This document shows positions 47,883 to 59,448 of a DNA stretch of 64,000 nucleotides, piece after piece. The stretch is from NCBI GenBank assembly GCA_963854835.1, contig OY978526.1, positions 40,380,140 through 40,444,139 on the forward strand. Direction: 5' to 3'. Below the pieces are notes generated by a model. The model searched no databases. It saw only the letters and a list, made by a program, of their open reading frames with translations, and had not been told where the DNA came from. A program made the translations under genes and the position numbers. The DNA comes from Megamerina dolium. Taxonomy: Eukaryota > Arthropoda > Insecta > Diptera > Megamerinidae. The first letter of the stretch is position 1. Each line of letters starts with the position of its first letter.

Positions 47883-48796
47883 CGAGTGCGGTCCCAGAAC
47901 TACCCGACCTGGCATATATATGGCGCCAAAAAGTGGGAACATTATAACACATATATTTTAAGTTTCAAGGCGCCACGTTGTTTAGTATTATTATTATTTT
48001 TTTTTTTTTGAGCCATCGAAAGTTAACGACCTTAGTGAATTTGTAAACATGGACAAAATTGGTCACCGTTATGTAATTCAGTACTTTCGTTTAAAATGTT
48101 TCATTCCAACGAATATTAAATCCCAACTAGATTCTACTAGATTCTGGGTGGTAGAGTTTAAACGAGGTCGTACGAGCTGCCAAGTGGTTGACCAATTGAG
48201 GTGGCCACGTCAGGAACGGTTAAGAAAATCCACAAAATGGTATTGGATGATCGCCGGCTGAAGGTGCGTGAGCTAGGTGAAATTACAGGCATTTCGTGTA
48301 TTTGGAGATGAAAAAGCTGTGTGCAAGATGGGTGCCGCGTTTGCTCACAATAGAACGAAAACAGCGTCGTGAAGATGTTTCTATAGAGTGTTTGGCGATG
48401 TTTCACATTAATAAAGCCGAGTTTTTTCGTCGATTCGTAACCATGGATGAGACCATGGATGGGTCCACCAAATTCACACCTGAGACAAAGGAGCAGTCAG
48501 AACAGTGGACTGAAATCATGCCCAAAGAAGGCGAAGACAGTTCCATCTGCAGGCAAGATTCTGGCGTCTGTTTTTTGGGATGCACTTGGGATAATTTTTA
48601 TTGATTATCTTCAAAAAGGAAAAACAATCAACGGCGAGTATTATGCTAATTTGTTGCAGCGTTTAAGTGATGAAATTAAAGAAAAAAGGCCGCATTTGGC
48701 GAAAAGACAATGCATCAGTCACCAATGTACCAATCTCAAATTTTCCCAAATTTGTTGTTTTCTTTGTTGGGTCGGATAATTCTGGGACCGCCCTCG
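47883..48796 (+). mobile_element. Mariner (DD34D) copy with intact termini, internally deleted
   Basis: TA-flanked ends (47881-47882, 48797-48798) carry inverted repeats CGAGTGCGGTCCCAGAACTA and CGAGGGCGGTCCCAGAATTA. The plus strand encodes MDKIGHRYVIQYFRLKCF, FKRGRTSCQ, DDRRLKVRELGE, KLCARWVPRLLT, then VTMDETMDGSTKFTPETKEQ (first catalytic Asp) and VFWDALGIIFIDYLQKGKTI. The sequence runs from there through DEIKEKRPHLAKRQ almost directly to the right terminus, so the distal catalytic half is deleted. Frameshifts are also present. A truncated 5' end of the same family lies at 57416-57575. Confidence 0.88.
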
Positions 48797-50227
48797 TATA
48801 TACTGACGAGTATCTACATGCCAACATATATTCATGATTTCGAGTGGCATTAAAGAAAATTTCAATTTTAAGTTTATTATTTAAGTTTTTAGTTGGTTTT
48901 ACAAACTGTTAGTATATGAGATATGATAGTCAGTTAACATTAAATGGATCCAGAGTGAACATCACATATGTAGAAACGTGTTACCAATGGTAAAGTATAA
49001 AATGTGCAATGCATGCATTACTAAAGTTGTTGGCAACATATAGCTACAATGGTGCACTTGTTATGCTTAGTTATGAAAATCAATGATACATAGTGGTGCC
49101 ATTAATTTTGCCACAGATGGCCAAAAAAGTAGTTAAACAATTGTTGTTAACAATTTTTTGTATTTAGTTAATATTTCTGTGGTGCTTCGGCTACTTGGGT
49201 TAGCAAGTAGATACCTCTGTACAAATGTATGTACGTTTAGAAATATCTTGTCATACGAACGTCACACATGTTCATGGTTGATTATGGGATATTGTATGTA
49301 TTGCTTCTACCATGCTGCATACTGATTGCCTCATTGGTGTCTTGCTGCTATTGCTACTGTGGCTGCTGCATGCCTACGATTCATCTTAAATGTGCTTAAT
49401 TAGGAATATTAATGTTTATTAAGATGATGTTTGTATATGTAAAGAAAGTATACTCAATGCATTTGTCCATATAACTATAAGACCACTTATGAATAAATAG
49501 ATATGTACATACATACTAAACATGAACCATGAACGTACTTTTGAAAAGATTTAGTATAATGTGCAACAATGAAGCCGTCAAAATTTTACCATTGAAATAT
49601 TTATGGATTTTATTTGCAGTATATAGTCAAAATAAATATTAAGATAAAAACCTTAACAGAACTGGTTTCCACATCACAGTTTGAAACAATCATTTTGATA
49701 AGGTTTCTGAATGTCAAATTGTTACTTAGGAAACATGCATACATAAATAATACCCATCGAATTGAGTACTCCTTTTGTCATACACGGGTAGTTCCTCTCG
49801 CCCTTTTTGTCGGCCGTATTAACTACTTGACGTACAATAGAAAACATACATTTTGTGCCTTAAAAATTTTGTGTTTTTAAAACCGTAAAAAATGTGAATT
49901 TAGACGAAAAAATTATAGGGCGTTTTTTTTTGGGATTAACATTTTTCCGTATTTCTTATTTATGAAATAATCATGTAAAATTAATCAAATGGTCGAATGT
50001 TAATAAAAAAAATGAGAAAAACCATCACTTGATAAAAGAAACATACAACTTACAAAAGGTATTGTTTACCCCATAATACCCCTTCTACATTTGAAGTTGA
50101 ACAATGTGACAACGATTTTTATAATTTTGACAACAAATTTTAATCTGAAGTTTTCGATTATCTATCTAAAATTTTGTGAGATAATGAAAGCGGATCTACC
50201 TGTAGTTTTTATATCATGGTTTCATAT
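48797..50227. other. No gene recognised
   Basis: AT-rich sequence with no homologous reading frame. It includes a short CTG-rich stretch near 49340-49370. It is probably intron of the minus-strand chitin-binding gene or intergenic DNA. Confidence 0.45.
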
Positions 50228-50983
50228 ATAGGTCTATTAAAAAGAAATCCATTGTTTTTGCATTAAATTGAAGGTTTCATTTAGCATAGTCAGAATGATC
50301 CGATTTAGGTCAAATATGCAACGTTTTGTTCGATAACTTGTTGCCATTTTGAAGGTAGTTTCATAATGCCACTCTCATAGAAACCCTCGTCCCTATTGGC
50401 AAAAAACTAGGACAGTCAATTTTCAAGAGCTTCTCATGACGCGAATTTTCCACCAGCAAAATCATTCGCCATAGACAGGAACAGGTAGTAATCACTTGGT
50501 GCCAGGTCCGGACTATAAGATGGATGCATAAGAACCTCCCAACCAAGCTCCCGGATCTTCTAGCGAGTCACTATCAATGTGTGTGGCCTGGCGTTGTCCT
50601 GATGGAACACAATTCCTCTCCTATTGGCCAAAGCTGGCCGCTTCTGGGCGATGGCTTCCTTCAAACGGTCCAATTGTTGACAGTACAGGTCCGAATTAAG
50701 AGTTTGGCCGTAGGGGAGCAGCTCATGGTAGATGATTCATGCCATTCCCACCAAACACATAGCAAAACCTTCCTGACCGTCAATCCTGGCTTGGCCACCA
50801 TTTGCACCGGCTCACCGCGATTTGACCACGACCGTTTTCGCTTGACGTTGTCGTAAGTGACCCACTTTTCATCACCAGTAACCGTCCACTTCAGAAATGG
50901 ATCGATTTTGTTGCGATTCAGCTGCGATTCCCAGATTGAAATTCGCTCCATGAGATTTTTTTTTGCTTTATCCAACGTGACAT
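50228..50983 (-). mobile_element. Irritans-like mariner, 5' half missing
   Basis: The minus strand encodes KKNLMERISIWESQLNRNKI, DPFLKWTVTGDEKWVTYDN (first catalytic Asp) and KVLLCVWWEWHESS, and in shifted frames the later region around 50560-50290. The 3' end near 50228 (TAGGTCTATTAAAAAGAAAT) looks like a terminal repeat. The transposase is cut at about 50983, exactly where another mariner (50984-51864) begins, and does not resume beyond it. Dead by truncation and frameshift. Confidence 0.8.
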
Positions 50984-51864
50984 CTTGGGTTGCCTTTTAT
51001 ATTTTTTTAAAAAGTATGACAATACGTTTTTGTCAAATCTGATATTTTCATTGGAAATACTGAGAACTTTTTGATATACAAGCACTATTAGTGTTATTTA
51101 CACTGACTTGAAAAATTCATCTCAGTCGAAAAATATGTAGATTCAACTCGTAAACATTTTCGAGCCTTGCTTTTTTACGAATTTCGAAGTGAATTATCTC
51201 AACCACAGTTCTTCGATTGCCATAATGGGGCATTTGGCGATGAAGCACCAACCCTCCAGACAATTCATAACTTGTTTAACTAATTCAAGCGTGGACGCCG
51301 TTCGCTCCAGGATGAATTTCGTGAAGAACGTCCAAAATCGGTCTTTGTGCCAGAAATCATCGATGCTGTGCGTGAACTGATAGTGAAAGATCGTCATGTT
51401 ATAGAGACATCCTTGGGCATTAGTTCCACCGCCGTGCGTTCGATATTGCATGAACGCTTAGCTGTCAGAAAGATTTTTTTTCGTTGGATCCCGCATAATT
51501 TAACAATTGCTCAAAAAAAGGCTCGTGTCGATTGGTACAAAGAAATGATTAAAAATTGAATCGCGGTGCGTCGAAAGACGTTTTTAAGATCGTGACAGGT
51601 GACGAATCATGGATATATGCATATAAGCCCGAAAAAAAACAGCAATCGATCGTGTGGGTCTTCCAAGACGAGCCAACCCCAACAAACCCCATATTTTGAA
51701 GATGTCTCAATCGGAGTGGCAAAAGTGCTTCGACAATTGATTTGAGCGCTTGCAAAAGTGTATAAACCTTCATGGAGGTTACTTTGAAAAGCAATAAAAC
51801 CATTTTTGATGATAACCAAATGCATTTTCATACTTTTTAAAAATAATATAAAAGGCAACCCTCG
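50984..51864 (+). mobile_element. Cecropia-like mariner, internally deleted (DD34D)
   Basis: Terminal repeats share GGGTTGCCTTTTATATT followed by an A/T-rich stretch and AAAAGTATGA, with TA at 51865-51866. The plus strand encodes parts of the N-terminal and middle regions: DAVRELIVKDRHV, LGISSTAVRSILHERLAVRK, WIPHNLTIAQKKARVDWYKE, then after stops TGDESW-like and KCINLHGGYF-like C-terminal pieces. Most of the catalytic domain is missing. It is the same family as 59449-60290, which lies in the opposite orientation, and it abuts the irritans-like copy at 50228-50983. Confidence 0.85.
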
Positions 51865-52204
51865 TATGTACAATGTACATATATTGTCTCTTATATAGTT
51901 TAATATGTGAATAATGATTTGTGTAATTAGAACACGTTCAAGTGATTAGATAGAGCTCCACTTCACTTATTAAAATTAATAATATCATATTAGCTCGGGT
52001 AAAAAGTATTGAGCTTTTTCAGTCAAAGTGCAAACAAGTTTTTTCATTTTTATTGTAGCTCTTAAGTTATTTTTATGTTCTGTTTTGGTTGATAATCCTC
52101 TGCCGAAGCACCATAACTTGTGTCAATTTTGTACGAGAATGATAGTGTTTGAAGAGACCGATACAAATGGGAGTTTGAAGAATGAATATATAAACTCTTG
52201 TAGG

Positions 52205-52605
52205 CTAGGTTAGGTTAGGTTAGGTTAGAGCGGCCGCCCTCTCTGATGAGAGAGAGCGCACATAGGCCAGAATTAAGCCCGTTGTGATATCGTCCCACGG
52301 TGAACCAACCGGAACGTTGAATGAATTTTAGGAGATTGACAATATCAATCTGGGATAATTGGGCTAGGTCACTCAAATGGTAGTGTCCTAGAAATTTTTT
52401 TCGATTTTTACATAAAGCGGGGCAGGTGCATAGCAGATGTGAGATCGTCTCGAGTTCCTCCTCATCTCTGCAGCTTCTGCATAAGTCATGAGTGAGGTTG
52501 CCCAGATCTAATCTCACAGCGTAAAGACCTATGAGGCAGTGACCAGTGACCACTACCACATAGGTCGAGCTTGTAGGCTCTGTAAATTTTAATGGAGTTA
52601 CCAAA
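52205..52605 (-). pseudogene. LINE 3' fragment (RNase H tail) ending in TAACC repeats
   Basis: The minus strand encodes TSSTYVVVVTGHCLIGLYAV, CRSCRDEEELETISHLLCTC and PALCKNRKKFLGHYH, the TGH and Cys-cluster region that follows RNase H in LOA/R1-like LINEs. The frame stays open for 129 codons. The 3' end on this strand runs into (TAACC)n, seen as TAGGT repeats at about 52205-52228 on the plus strand. The element is 5'-truncated at about 52605. Confidence 0.8.
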
Positions 52606-54340
52606 GATATGCGTTATCAAAGATTTGACAATAATCAATAATTTTAGCAACTGATAACACTTTAAAGTATACGTTTCTCTTCCAGTCCCACACATACACA
52701 TTTTACACGCTATACCTCTTAATTTGCCATGGGCATAGGAATCATGTACAATACTAAACCGTTCCTTTACTCCAATAGTTTTCAGGTAATGACGTTTGCG
52801 AAACCCGTACAACAGTATTGCCAATTACGTTTCCTGTGGTGTTCGATACTTTTTCCCCAATGCTAATACATACATAATTCGTTTTTCATCTGGTTGGCCA
52901 AAAGTTTTATCCAAATATGAATGTCTTATTCATGTTTTATTATACAAATATACTAATATTATGTATGCTTACACACAACTGCTCATACTTTACATTTGCA
53001 CCTACTCATTGAGATGAAATTAGGCAGTATTTCAACGCATCATCTCATCAAATCATTATGATGCATATTACTTGGGCATATAATTAAATTAAATTAAATC
53101 ACATCTCGTAAGTGTGTACTTTATGCTACGAACAAAATTTGAATGCATCCATGAGATATTATGATCAGGAAATATCTCTGGTCGATTTACATACGTGCTC
53201 ATATATAGTCAATTATGTCAATTTGCATACATGTATTTTGTGCTTCGTATTCATATATGGTCATTTATATTATATATTTCCATTCAAATGTTTGTATGCA
53301 ATGATTGAAATTGATATGTTTGCGAGTATATTCAATATGAAACAAAAACTTGCATTAAATTGTGCATTTTGAATTGTTGTGTGATTGTAGTGTAGTTGCA
53401 GAAGAACAATGAAAAAGAGTGTGTTGTATGTGGTAAATCATATATATCATACTATTATTTATTAGTTATGTATTTTTTCTTTGATTTGCTTTGATTTTTT
53501 AATGCCATAAATTTTGTGATTTGTATAAATTACTTTTTTTTATTCGCCAGTCTTTTCGTTGCATTTAGTTAAATGCATGAAGGTTTTACATAAATATTTA
53601 TTGGATGGTGTACATGATTAATATTGATATTGTTATCTGTTAATGAAATATTTATGCACATTTATGAATGTACAGTTGAAGTAATGATGCATATTAAATG
53701 AAACATTATTTCTAAATTTTAAGTTGAACATTTGCGTAATTTACGAAATTTGCATAATTATGCTTGTAGAGGTTGCGTTAATATATAGGCTTGTTTACAG
53801 ACTTATTTAGTTAGTTTTAGATATTACGCGTTTAATGACGCTTACATCGATTTATATGGATCATTGGTTTACTCATAATATTTTGTGAGGAATATTTTGT
53901 CGAAGTAACTTCATTATGTCAAATATGAACAATACGAGTATGTAATTCCTGGGATAATCTGGAATCATAATCATTACGAAGAAACTTAAAAAAAAAATTA
54001 AATAATAAATAATATGAGGAGATTGTGCGTTCAGTTAGCATATTGTATTTCTTTGGCCTCTTCATATAGATTGAAGTAAGATTATCTTTACTTATGGCGA
54101 CCAAATATTCTCAGGCAAAAGTGGGAGAGAGTTTTGAATAACTAAGTATTCTCAAATTTGTACGGAGCTAGAAGGTTTCCTATAATTTTTGCACTAAATT
54201 ATTGCCCTGCTATTAGCTTAACAAAAATTTCATTTTCACCCTATTGCTGACTCGCTAACCGTACCACAGTGTTTCAATTCAAACAAGATGTGGACAGAAA
54301 ACGAACGTGTTGTTAAATTTAAATTCAAATTCATATAGTA
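52606..54340. other. No gene recognised
   Basis: AT-rich sequence without family motifs. The minus frame at 52486-52824 extends from the LINE fragment into unrelated sequence and shows no additional homology. Confidence 0.45.
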
Positions 54341-54419
54341 CTAAATCTCAACGCATATGGAATTTAGCTTTACTAAACGATTCCAAACAGAGGTCAGTAA
54401 TAAAAACAAATGGGAAGGT

Positions 54420-55268
54420 ATAACAAAAACATACGGGATAAACCAGAACATGATAACATGGTTTACGTACGGCTCCTTGACTAATGAAGGGGCCGGAGCA
54501 GGAGTGATAGGCCCGGGGATAAAATACTCGGAGCCTTTAGGTAACAATATTACCGTCTTTCAAGCGGAAATATACGCCATTGACAGCTGTGCCCACTTCA
54601 ACATCATGCGCCAATGCCGGAATAGAAGGATTGCAATCCTGACAGACAGTCAGTGACAATGCTATCAAGGCACTGAACTCTAACCAGGCGAAATAAAAAC
54701 TGGTGTGGGAATGTCTTGACAAGCTGAATAAACTTGGTGAAAATAACCAATTATAGATCCTCTGGGTTCCAGGACATATTGGAGTTGGAGGCAACGAAAT
54801 AGCAAAGGAGCTTTATCCATGCTCATTAAAAGCAGTGAGAAATCAGAAAGACAATCATACTGGGTAAACCTACCAAGGTTGTCCCAATCTAAGACACTTT
54901 TAGGGACCTATAAACTAAAACGACTTGAGAATTGTATCAGTTTAAACAAGAATCATCATGCGATTATTGACAGGACACTGCAGGCTGAACTATCACCTAA
55001 CGAAACTGGGAATTCTCTCGGATGAAACCTGCCGATATTGCAACGAGGAGAATCAAAGTGCAAAACATGTGTTGGGAACGTGCCCAGCACTTATGCACAG
55101 AAGAAAGAAAAACTTTTGGGAATTTATAATACCGGAAAATCTGCTGAAGTCCATTAAGGTAGGATCTATACTAAACAACAGCTGGACTTAGAGAAATACT
55201 ATTGTACACAATAGACCTAGGGTCGCAGTGCAATACAACCCTCTAATAATAATAGTAATAATAATTCT
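54420..55268 (+). pseudogene. LINE RNase H domain and C-terminal tail relic with (TAA)n tail
   Basis: The plus strand encodes WFTYGSLTNEGAGAGVIG, VFQAEIYAIDSC and IAILTDSQ (RNase H motifs; the first catalytic Asp of the usual FTDGS is Tyr), then after stops NKLGENNQ, WVPGHIGVGGNE, and LLTGHCRLNYHLTKLG, CRYCNEENQSAKHVLGTCPA. The last part is the post-RNase H Cys cluster. The element ends in a GACCTAGGGTCGCAGTGCAA stretch and an AATAATAATAG tail (about 55238-55268), a simple-repeat tail typical of such LINEs. Stops, a frameshift and the lost Asp make it inactive. Confidence 0.85.
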
Positions 55269-55479
55269 ACTAAATTTCGGGTTGCTCATCTAAAATATCA
55301 ATCGTTATTTGTAAAGATTTTATACTTTTATAAAAAATATGTTTTGTAAACTTGATTTTTGCCTTTTTGATAGCATGTGGGAGCTAAAGCAATAATTAGA
55401 TTTTAATTAGTATTTTGTTTTTACTCAAATCATATTTTGATCGACAGAAAGTACCCATATAACGATGATTTTGACTATC

Positions 55480-55795
55480 TGTGGCTAGCGCGTTGGCCTT
55501 CTGATCTATCGTGGGTCGTGGGTTCAATTCCCGGCTGAAGTATAAATTGAATATCGAAAAGATTTTACTTTCGAACGGTGCCCACTCGCCGGAAAACAAT
55601 TGATAATTCTCTCAGCAGTAATAATTTACACTGGAAAAGCTGTCACAAGGGTTCTGCCATTCGGAACCGGTTAAAATAAGTAGGTCCATTCAAATACTGC
55701 CGAAAATGTAACACGCACAACAGTACTGGAAGAGAAGCTCGGCCAAAGAGCCCTTCGGGGCTTATAAATGTCACATATTTTTGATTTATTTTAGA
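55480..55795 (+). mobile_element. tRNA-derived SINE copy 3
   Basis: Contains the tRNA-like part with B box GGTTCAATTCCC, the TTTCGAACGGTGCCCA body, GAACCGGTTAAAATAAGTAG and the 3' hairpin GAGCCCTTCGGGGCTTATAA. Compared with copies 1 and 2 it lacks about 45 bp in the middle (after the GGAAAAGCTG position). No clear target duplication was seen. It has an ATTTATTTT tail. Confidence 0.85.
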
Positions 55796-57353
55796 ACATT
55801 CATCTATGATACGATTGCAAAGCCATTTTGATTTATGTTAAAACCATTATTAATTGCATATCGTATCAATTCTTTTATATTCAAATTATATTCTTTATAA
55901 CATCTGTTAATTTTCACTATATGTAAATGCCTACATGTCCGTATCTGTGTATATATTTGCTTGTGTGAATGTACTACCTACATATTTATAGATTATTGAC
56001 ACGCGTAATTGTTAACGCTATTCTAAATATATTTCCACTTAAATGAATATATACAAACATTTATTTGCAGAATAAATTTGCATTTAAATTCAACAACAAC
56101 TGGAACTAGCAGTGAAATTCATGCATACATATGAGAATATTATAAAATATAAAATAAATTTCTATTAAAATAGGTACAATAATGGCAATATAACATAAAC
56201 ACTATAAAATATCATAGAATCGAAACTAACCGACTTAAACACTGTTGTCAACACATCATCAACAACAACAACAACAACAACAATAGCAACAATACAAACA
56301 GCATTCATCATTATTCACAGCAACGCATCATTCGAATTGATGTATTCAAAAACAAATGCATACACAAAACATGTAGATGTGAAAAAAGAAACACATCAAA
56401 TATATGTGTAGTAGGTATAAGGCCGCAAGCAAATAATAACCAACAGCTGACCAACAGACAATCTAAAACCAACCAAACAACCATTAACCACTATTTTACC
56501 ACCTTCTATAAATATTTGTAAGCATTATACATATTTAGACACACACAAATTTTATTGTATGCGCGTACTAATGAAATTGTTGTTGTTGTTTTTGTTGAGA
56601 AAATTACACATTTTTTGGAAAAATCCAATAATACAACATAATTGCCGTCGGATTAGAAATGTTTGTTGGCCAGCAACACACAAATGCATGATGTATTTTA
56701 TATTTTTGTTCAAATGAGTGAAATTGAAACTGTACAAATGTAGCCACATATAACATTTATCTATTATTTATGTATCTAATGGTAGATATGATCAGTCGAC
56801 ACTTCTCAAGTCTCATCAGCATCAACATTATTATTGTCATCACCGTCTAAACTAAATCAAAATTTATTTACTTTTGCTTTTGATACATACACTGTTGTTG
56901 GATGAGTCGAAGAGGAGGAGAGTGTTCGAACTAAAGTAGGAAGTGTATGCTCACATAATGCGGTTGGTTTCATAGCGATAAACCAAAAATGCATTTATTG
57001 AAATACGAATAACAACAGTATTGGCTTTCCATTCTCTATTATATACGTGCATATCCACATACATATAAACAATTCATCCATACACCATTGAGAATGGCAT
57101 AGGTATTTTCTATACTTGCATGTTTATGATTATTTATTTCGCTGTCGAATTGACGTTAAATTGCATTTTGAATTGCATTCACAAAATATTTACTTATGCA
57201 CTGCATATTGATAAATGAAATCGTTAGTAATGACCTATAACGATTTCTACATATTGGAAAGTACTCTTGGTACTAGTTCCACGAGTAGCCTTTTACATAT
57301 TTAATTAAATTACATTTTTTATGAACTTTTATGTAAAGTATAGGTTCAAGTTA
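55796..57353. other. No gene recognised; (CAA)n microsatellite
   Basis: AT-rich with a CAA/AAC run near 56260-56283. No coding features were found. Confidence 0.5.
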
Positions 57354-58339
57354 CAGGGTATCTCAACAAGAGATATCACATTAAATTTACCATTATTTTT
57401 TCAGGTGTCAACATACGAGGGCGGTCCCAGGACTACCTGACCTGACATATAGATGGCGGCAGTAGTTTGAAAAAAATTAATTTGGTGAAAAGTGGCAACC
57501 TTATAAAACATATGTTTTAAGTTTCAAGGCGCCAGGGTGTTTAATATTTTTTTTGGAGCCATCGAAAGTTAACGAATGGAAACATTCGTTGACAAAGAAG
57601 AACTAGAGATTTTCAAATATGGATCTATACATGGTCGCAGAACGCATTGAAATAGTGAAAAAGAAGATCATGATTTGTCAAACAAAATTATTCTAGGGCC
57701 TCGAAAACTCAAAACAAATGGTCAAACAACCTCTCCATCCACAACGAGTGACAGTTTGGTGCGGTTTTTGAAGTGATGGTGCCATTGGCCCATATTTTTT
57801 CGAAAATGATGCCGGTGCGATCTTTTCAGTGAATGGATTGCATTGCCGAACGATGTTGTCGCCTGAAATTGATGCCATGGACGTTGAGAATGTTCATTTT
57901 CAACGCCACATACCATACAGCTGGTGAAACAATGGCTTTATTGAGTGATAATTTTCCTGGACGTGTGATATCGCGAAATGGAGACTAGCTGCCCACCGAG
58001 ATCGTGTGACTTGATGTCATTCCATTTTTTTTCCTTAGGGCTACGTTAAATATAAAGTCTACGCCAACGATACAGTAAATATTGAAGCACTCAAAGACAT
58101 ATTAGAGCTGTTATTCGCGAGATACAGCTACGATTATGCGAAAATGTGATGAAAATTTTCATCAAAAGGATGGCTCTATGCAAAGAGAGGCGCGGTGGAC
58201 ATTTGGCAGATATTATATTCCATTACTAACCTAAGAGTTTGGACTTAGGATTAAAATAAAATTATCAGATCTTTTCACTAAAATATTGTAATTCTTTTTT
58301 AAATGAAAGAAAAATGTCACCTATCGTTGAAATACCCTG
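57354..58339 (+). mobile_element. Tc3-like IS630-family transposon relic interrupted by a mariner end
   Basis: The left terminus CAGGGTATCTCAACAAG follows TA (57352-57353). The right terminus in reverse reads CAGGGTATTTCAACGA. The plus strand encodes the start (MDLYMVAERIEIVKKK from 57619), then after an internal deletion LHPQRVTVWCGF, GAIGPYFFENDAG, SVNGLHCRTML, MDVENVHFQ, and GYVKYKVYANDTVNIEALKD. These are motifs of a widespread insect Tc3/IS630-type transposase. Stops occur throughout and the middle is missing. A 160-bp 5' end of a different family (57416-57575) is inserted in its 5' UTR. Confidence 0.8.
57416..57575 (+). mobile_element. Solo 5' end of the 47883-type mariner
   Basis: Begins CGAGGGCGGTCCCAGGACTA after TA (57414-57415) and follows the 5' UTR of the element at 47883-48796 through GTTTCAAGGCGCCA and GAGCCATCGAAAGTTAACGA, where similarity stops at about 57575. 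The coding part and right end are absent. It is embedded in the Tc3-like element, so it arrived after that element. Confidence 0.85.
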
Positions 58340-59084
58340 CATAATGTCATATATAGTACAAAATTTATATTAAATTTACCATCGAGGATTTTTTGTATCT
58401 GACATCGTCTCCTTAGCATTCATTCTCAGTTACAATACCGATTATTAAACCAATCTCATTACACTATTGAAATAACTAGTTGCTTTGATACTTGATGGAG
58501 ATATATCGTTACATGGTAGTGTACTTGTATATTGATGTACTCGTGGTGTGATGATAAGTTTGACCAACGACCAACCAAGGAGATTGAATATTTGATTAAA
58601 TATCTGCGATAAATTGCTTTCATCATTTAATTGATTTGATTTTTTGAAAAATATGAAATAGAATAACAGGAAAATGCATTACATGAGATTAGCATGCATT
58701 GTTTTTAGTTTATTTCAGTCTACGGGAAGACAACGTCACAGACTTAATGTAACATTTCAATAAATTTTAATTAAAAATCGTAATAATTTAATGAATTCTG
58801 AGACTGCTCCAAATGCTTAATGTGAATACAAAGGATTCGAATGAAGCATACTCCAAATTGAACCAAACAAAACATATTTGTAAAAACAGCACTATTGTGT
58901 CTGACGAGGGCCATAAGATAATGCGAGATGAATCATAAATGTCAATCGCGAGTCAAACAAAATACCCAAATCATCCACCTCATTAAAAAGTTTTAGATCT
59001 GAATTTGAGAGGTAATATATGTCACCAAATAAAAAATGCTCAATCAATGTACCGATGGTAAAAGAATAGAAGTTAAAAAGTAAA
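58340..59084. other. No gene recognised
   Basis: AT-rich spacer between the Tc3-like relic and the SINE copy at 59085. No motif or reading frame of interest was found. Confidence 0.45.
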
Positions 59085-59350
59085 TGTGTGGCACTTGTAA
59101 ACCCCGAAGGGCTCTTTGGCCGAACTTCTTTCCCAGTTCTGTTGTGCGTGTTAAATTTTGGACAGTATTAGAAGGGATCTACTTATCTTAGCCGGTTCCC
59201 AACGGCAGAACCCTTGTGACATCACTTTTTCTGAGCTTCGTATTCAAGAAGCTTTTTCATAGTAAATTATTACTGCCGGAAGAATTTCCAATTGCTTACC
59301 GACAGGTGGGCACCGTTCGAAAGAAAAATCTTCAGACGGGGATTGAACCC
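59085..59350 (-). mobile_element. tRNA-derived SINE copy 4, head-truncated
   Basis: Minus-strand copy carrying the 3' hairpin (AGCCCTTCGGGGTTTAC in reverse), the GAACCGGCTAAGATAAGTAG body and the GAACGGTGCCCA segment. It ends inside the B box (GGGATTGAACCC), where CCTTAATG replaces the expected ACGACC. The anticodon-side head and A box are missing. It has several small deletions relative to copy 2. Confidence 0.85.
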
Positions 59351-59448
59351 CCTTAATGTAAATTTTGAATAAAAATTGCATTAACAAATTAGCAAAAAAT
59401 TTACTAACGACACTTCACCACGGAATATATTTATTTTTCAGATGCATA

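Noticed and set aside
52205..52228. True interstitial telomere repeat
   Set aside because: Only four to five units, directly joined to a LINE 3' end. An element tail explains it better.
59340..59356. CCCCC/TTAA junction as another TTAA-element end
   Set aside because: Part of the C run belongs to the SINE's own GAACCC, and the sequence beyond does not resemble the TTAA elements near 1-3.8 kb.
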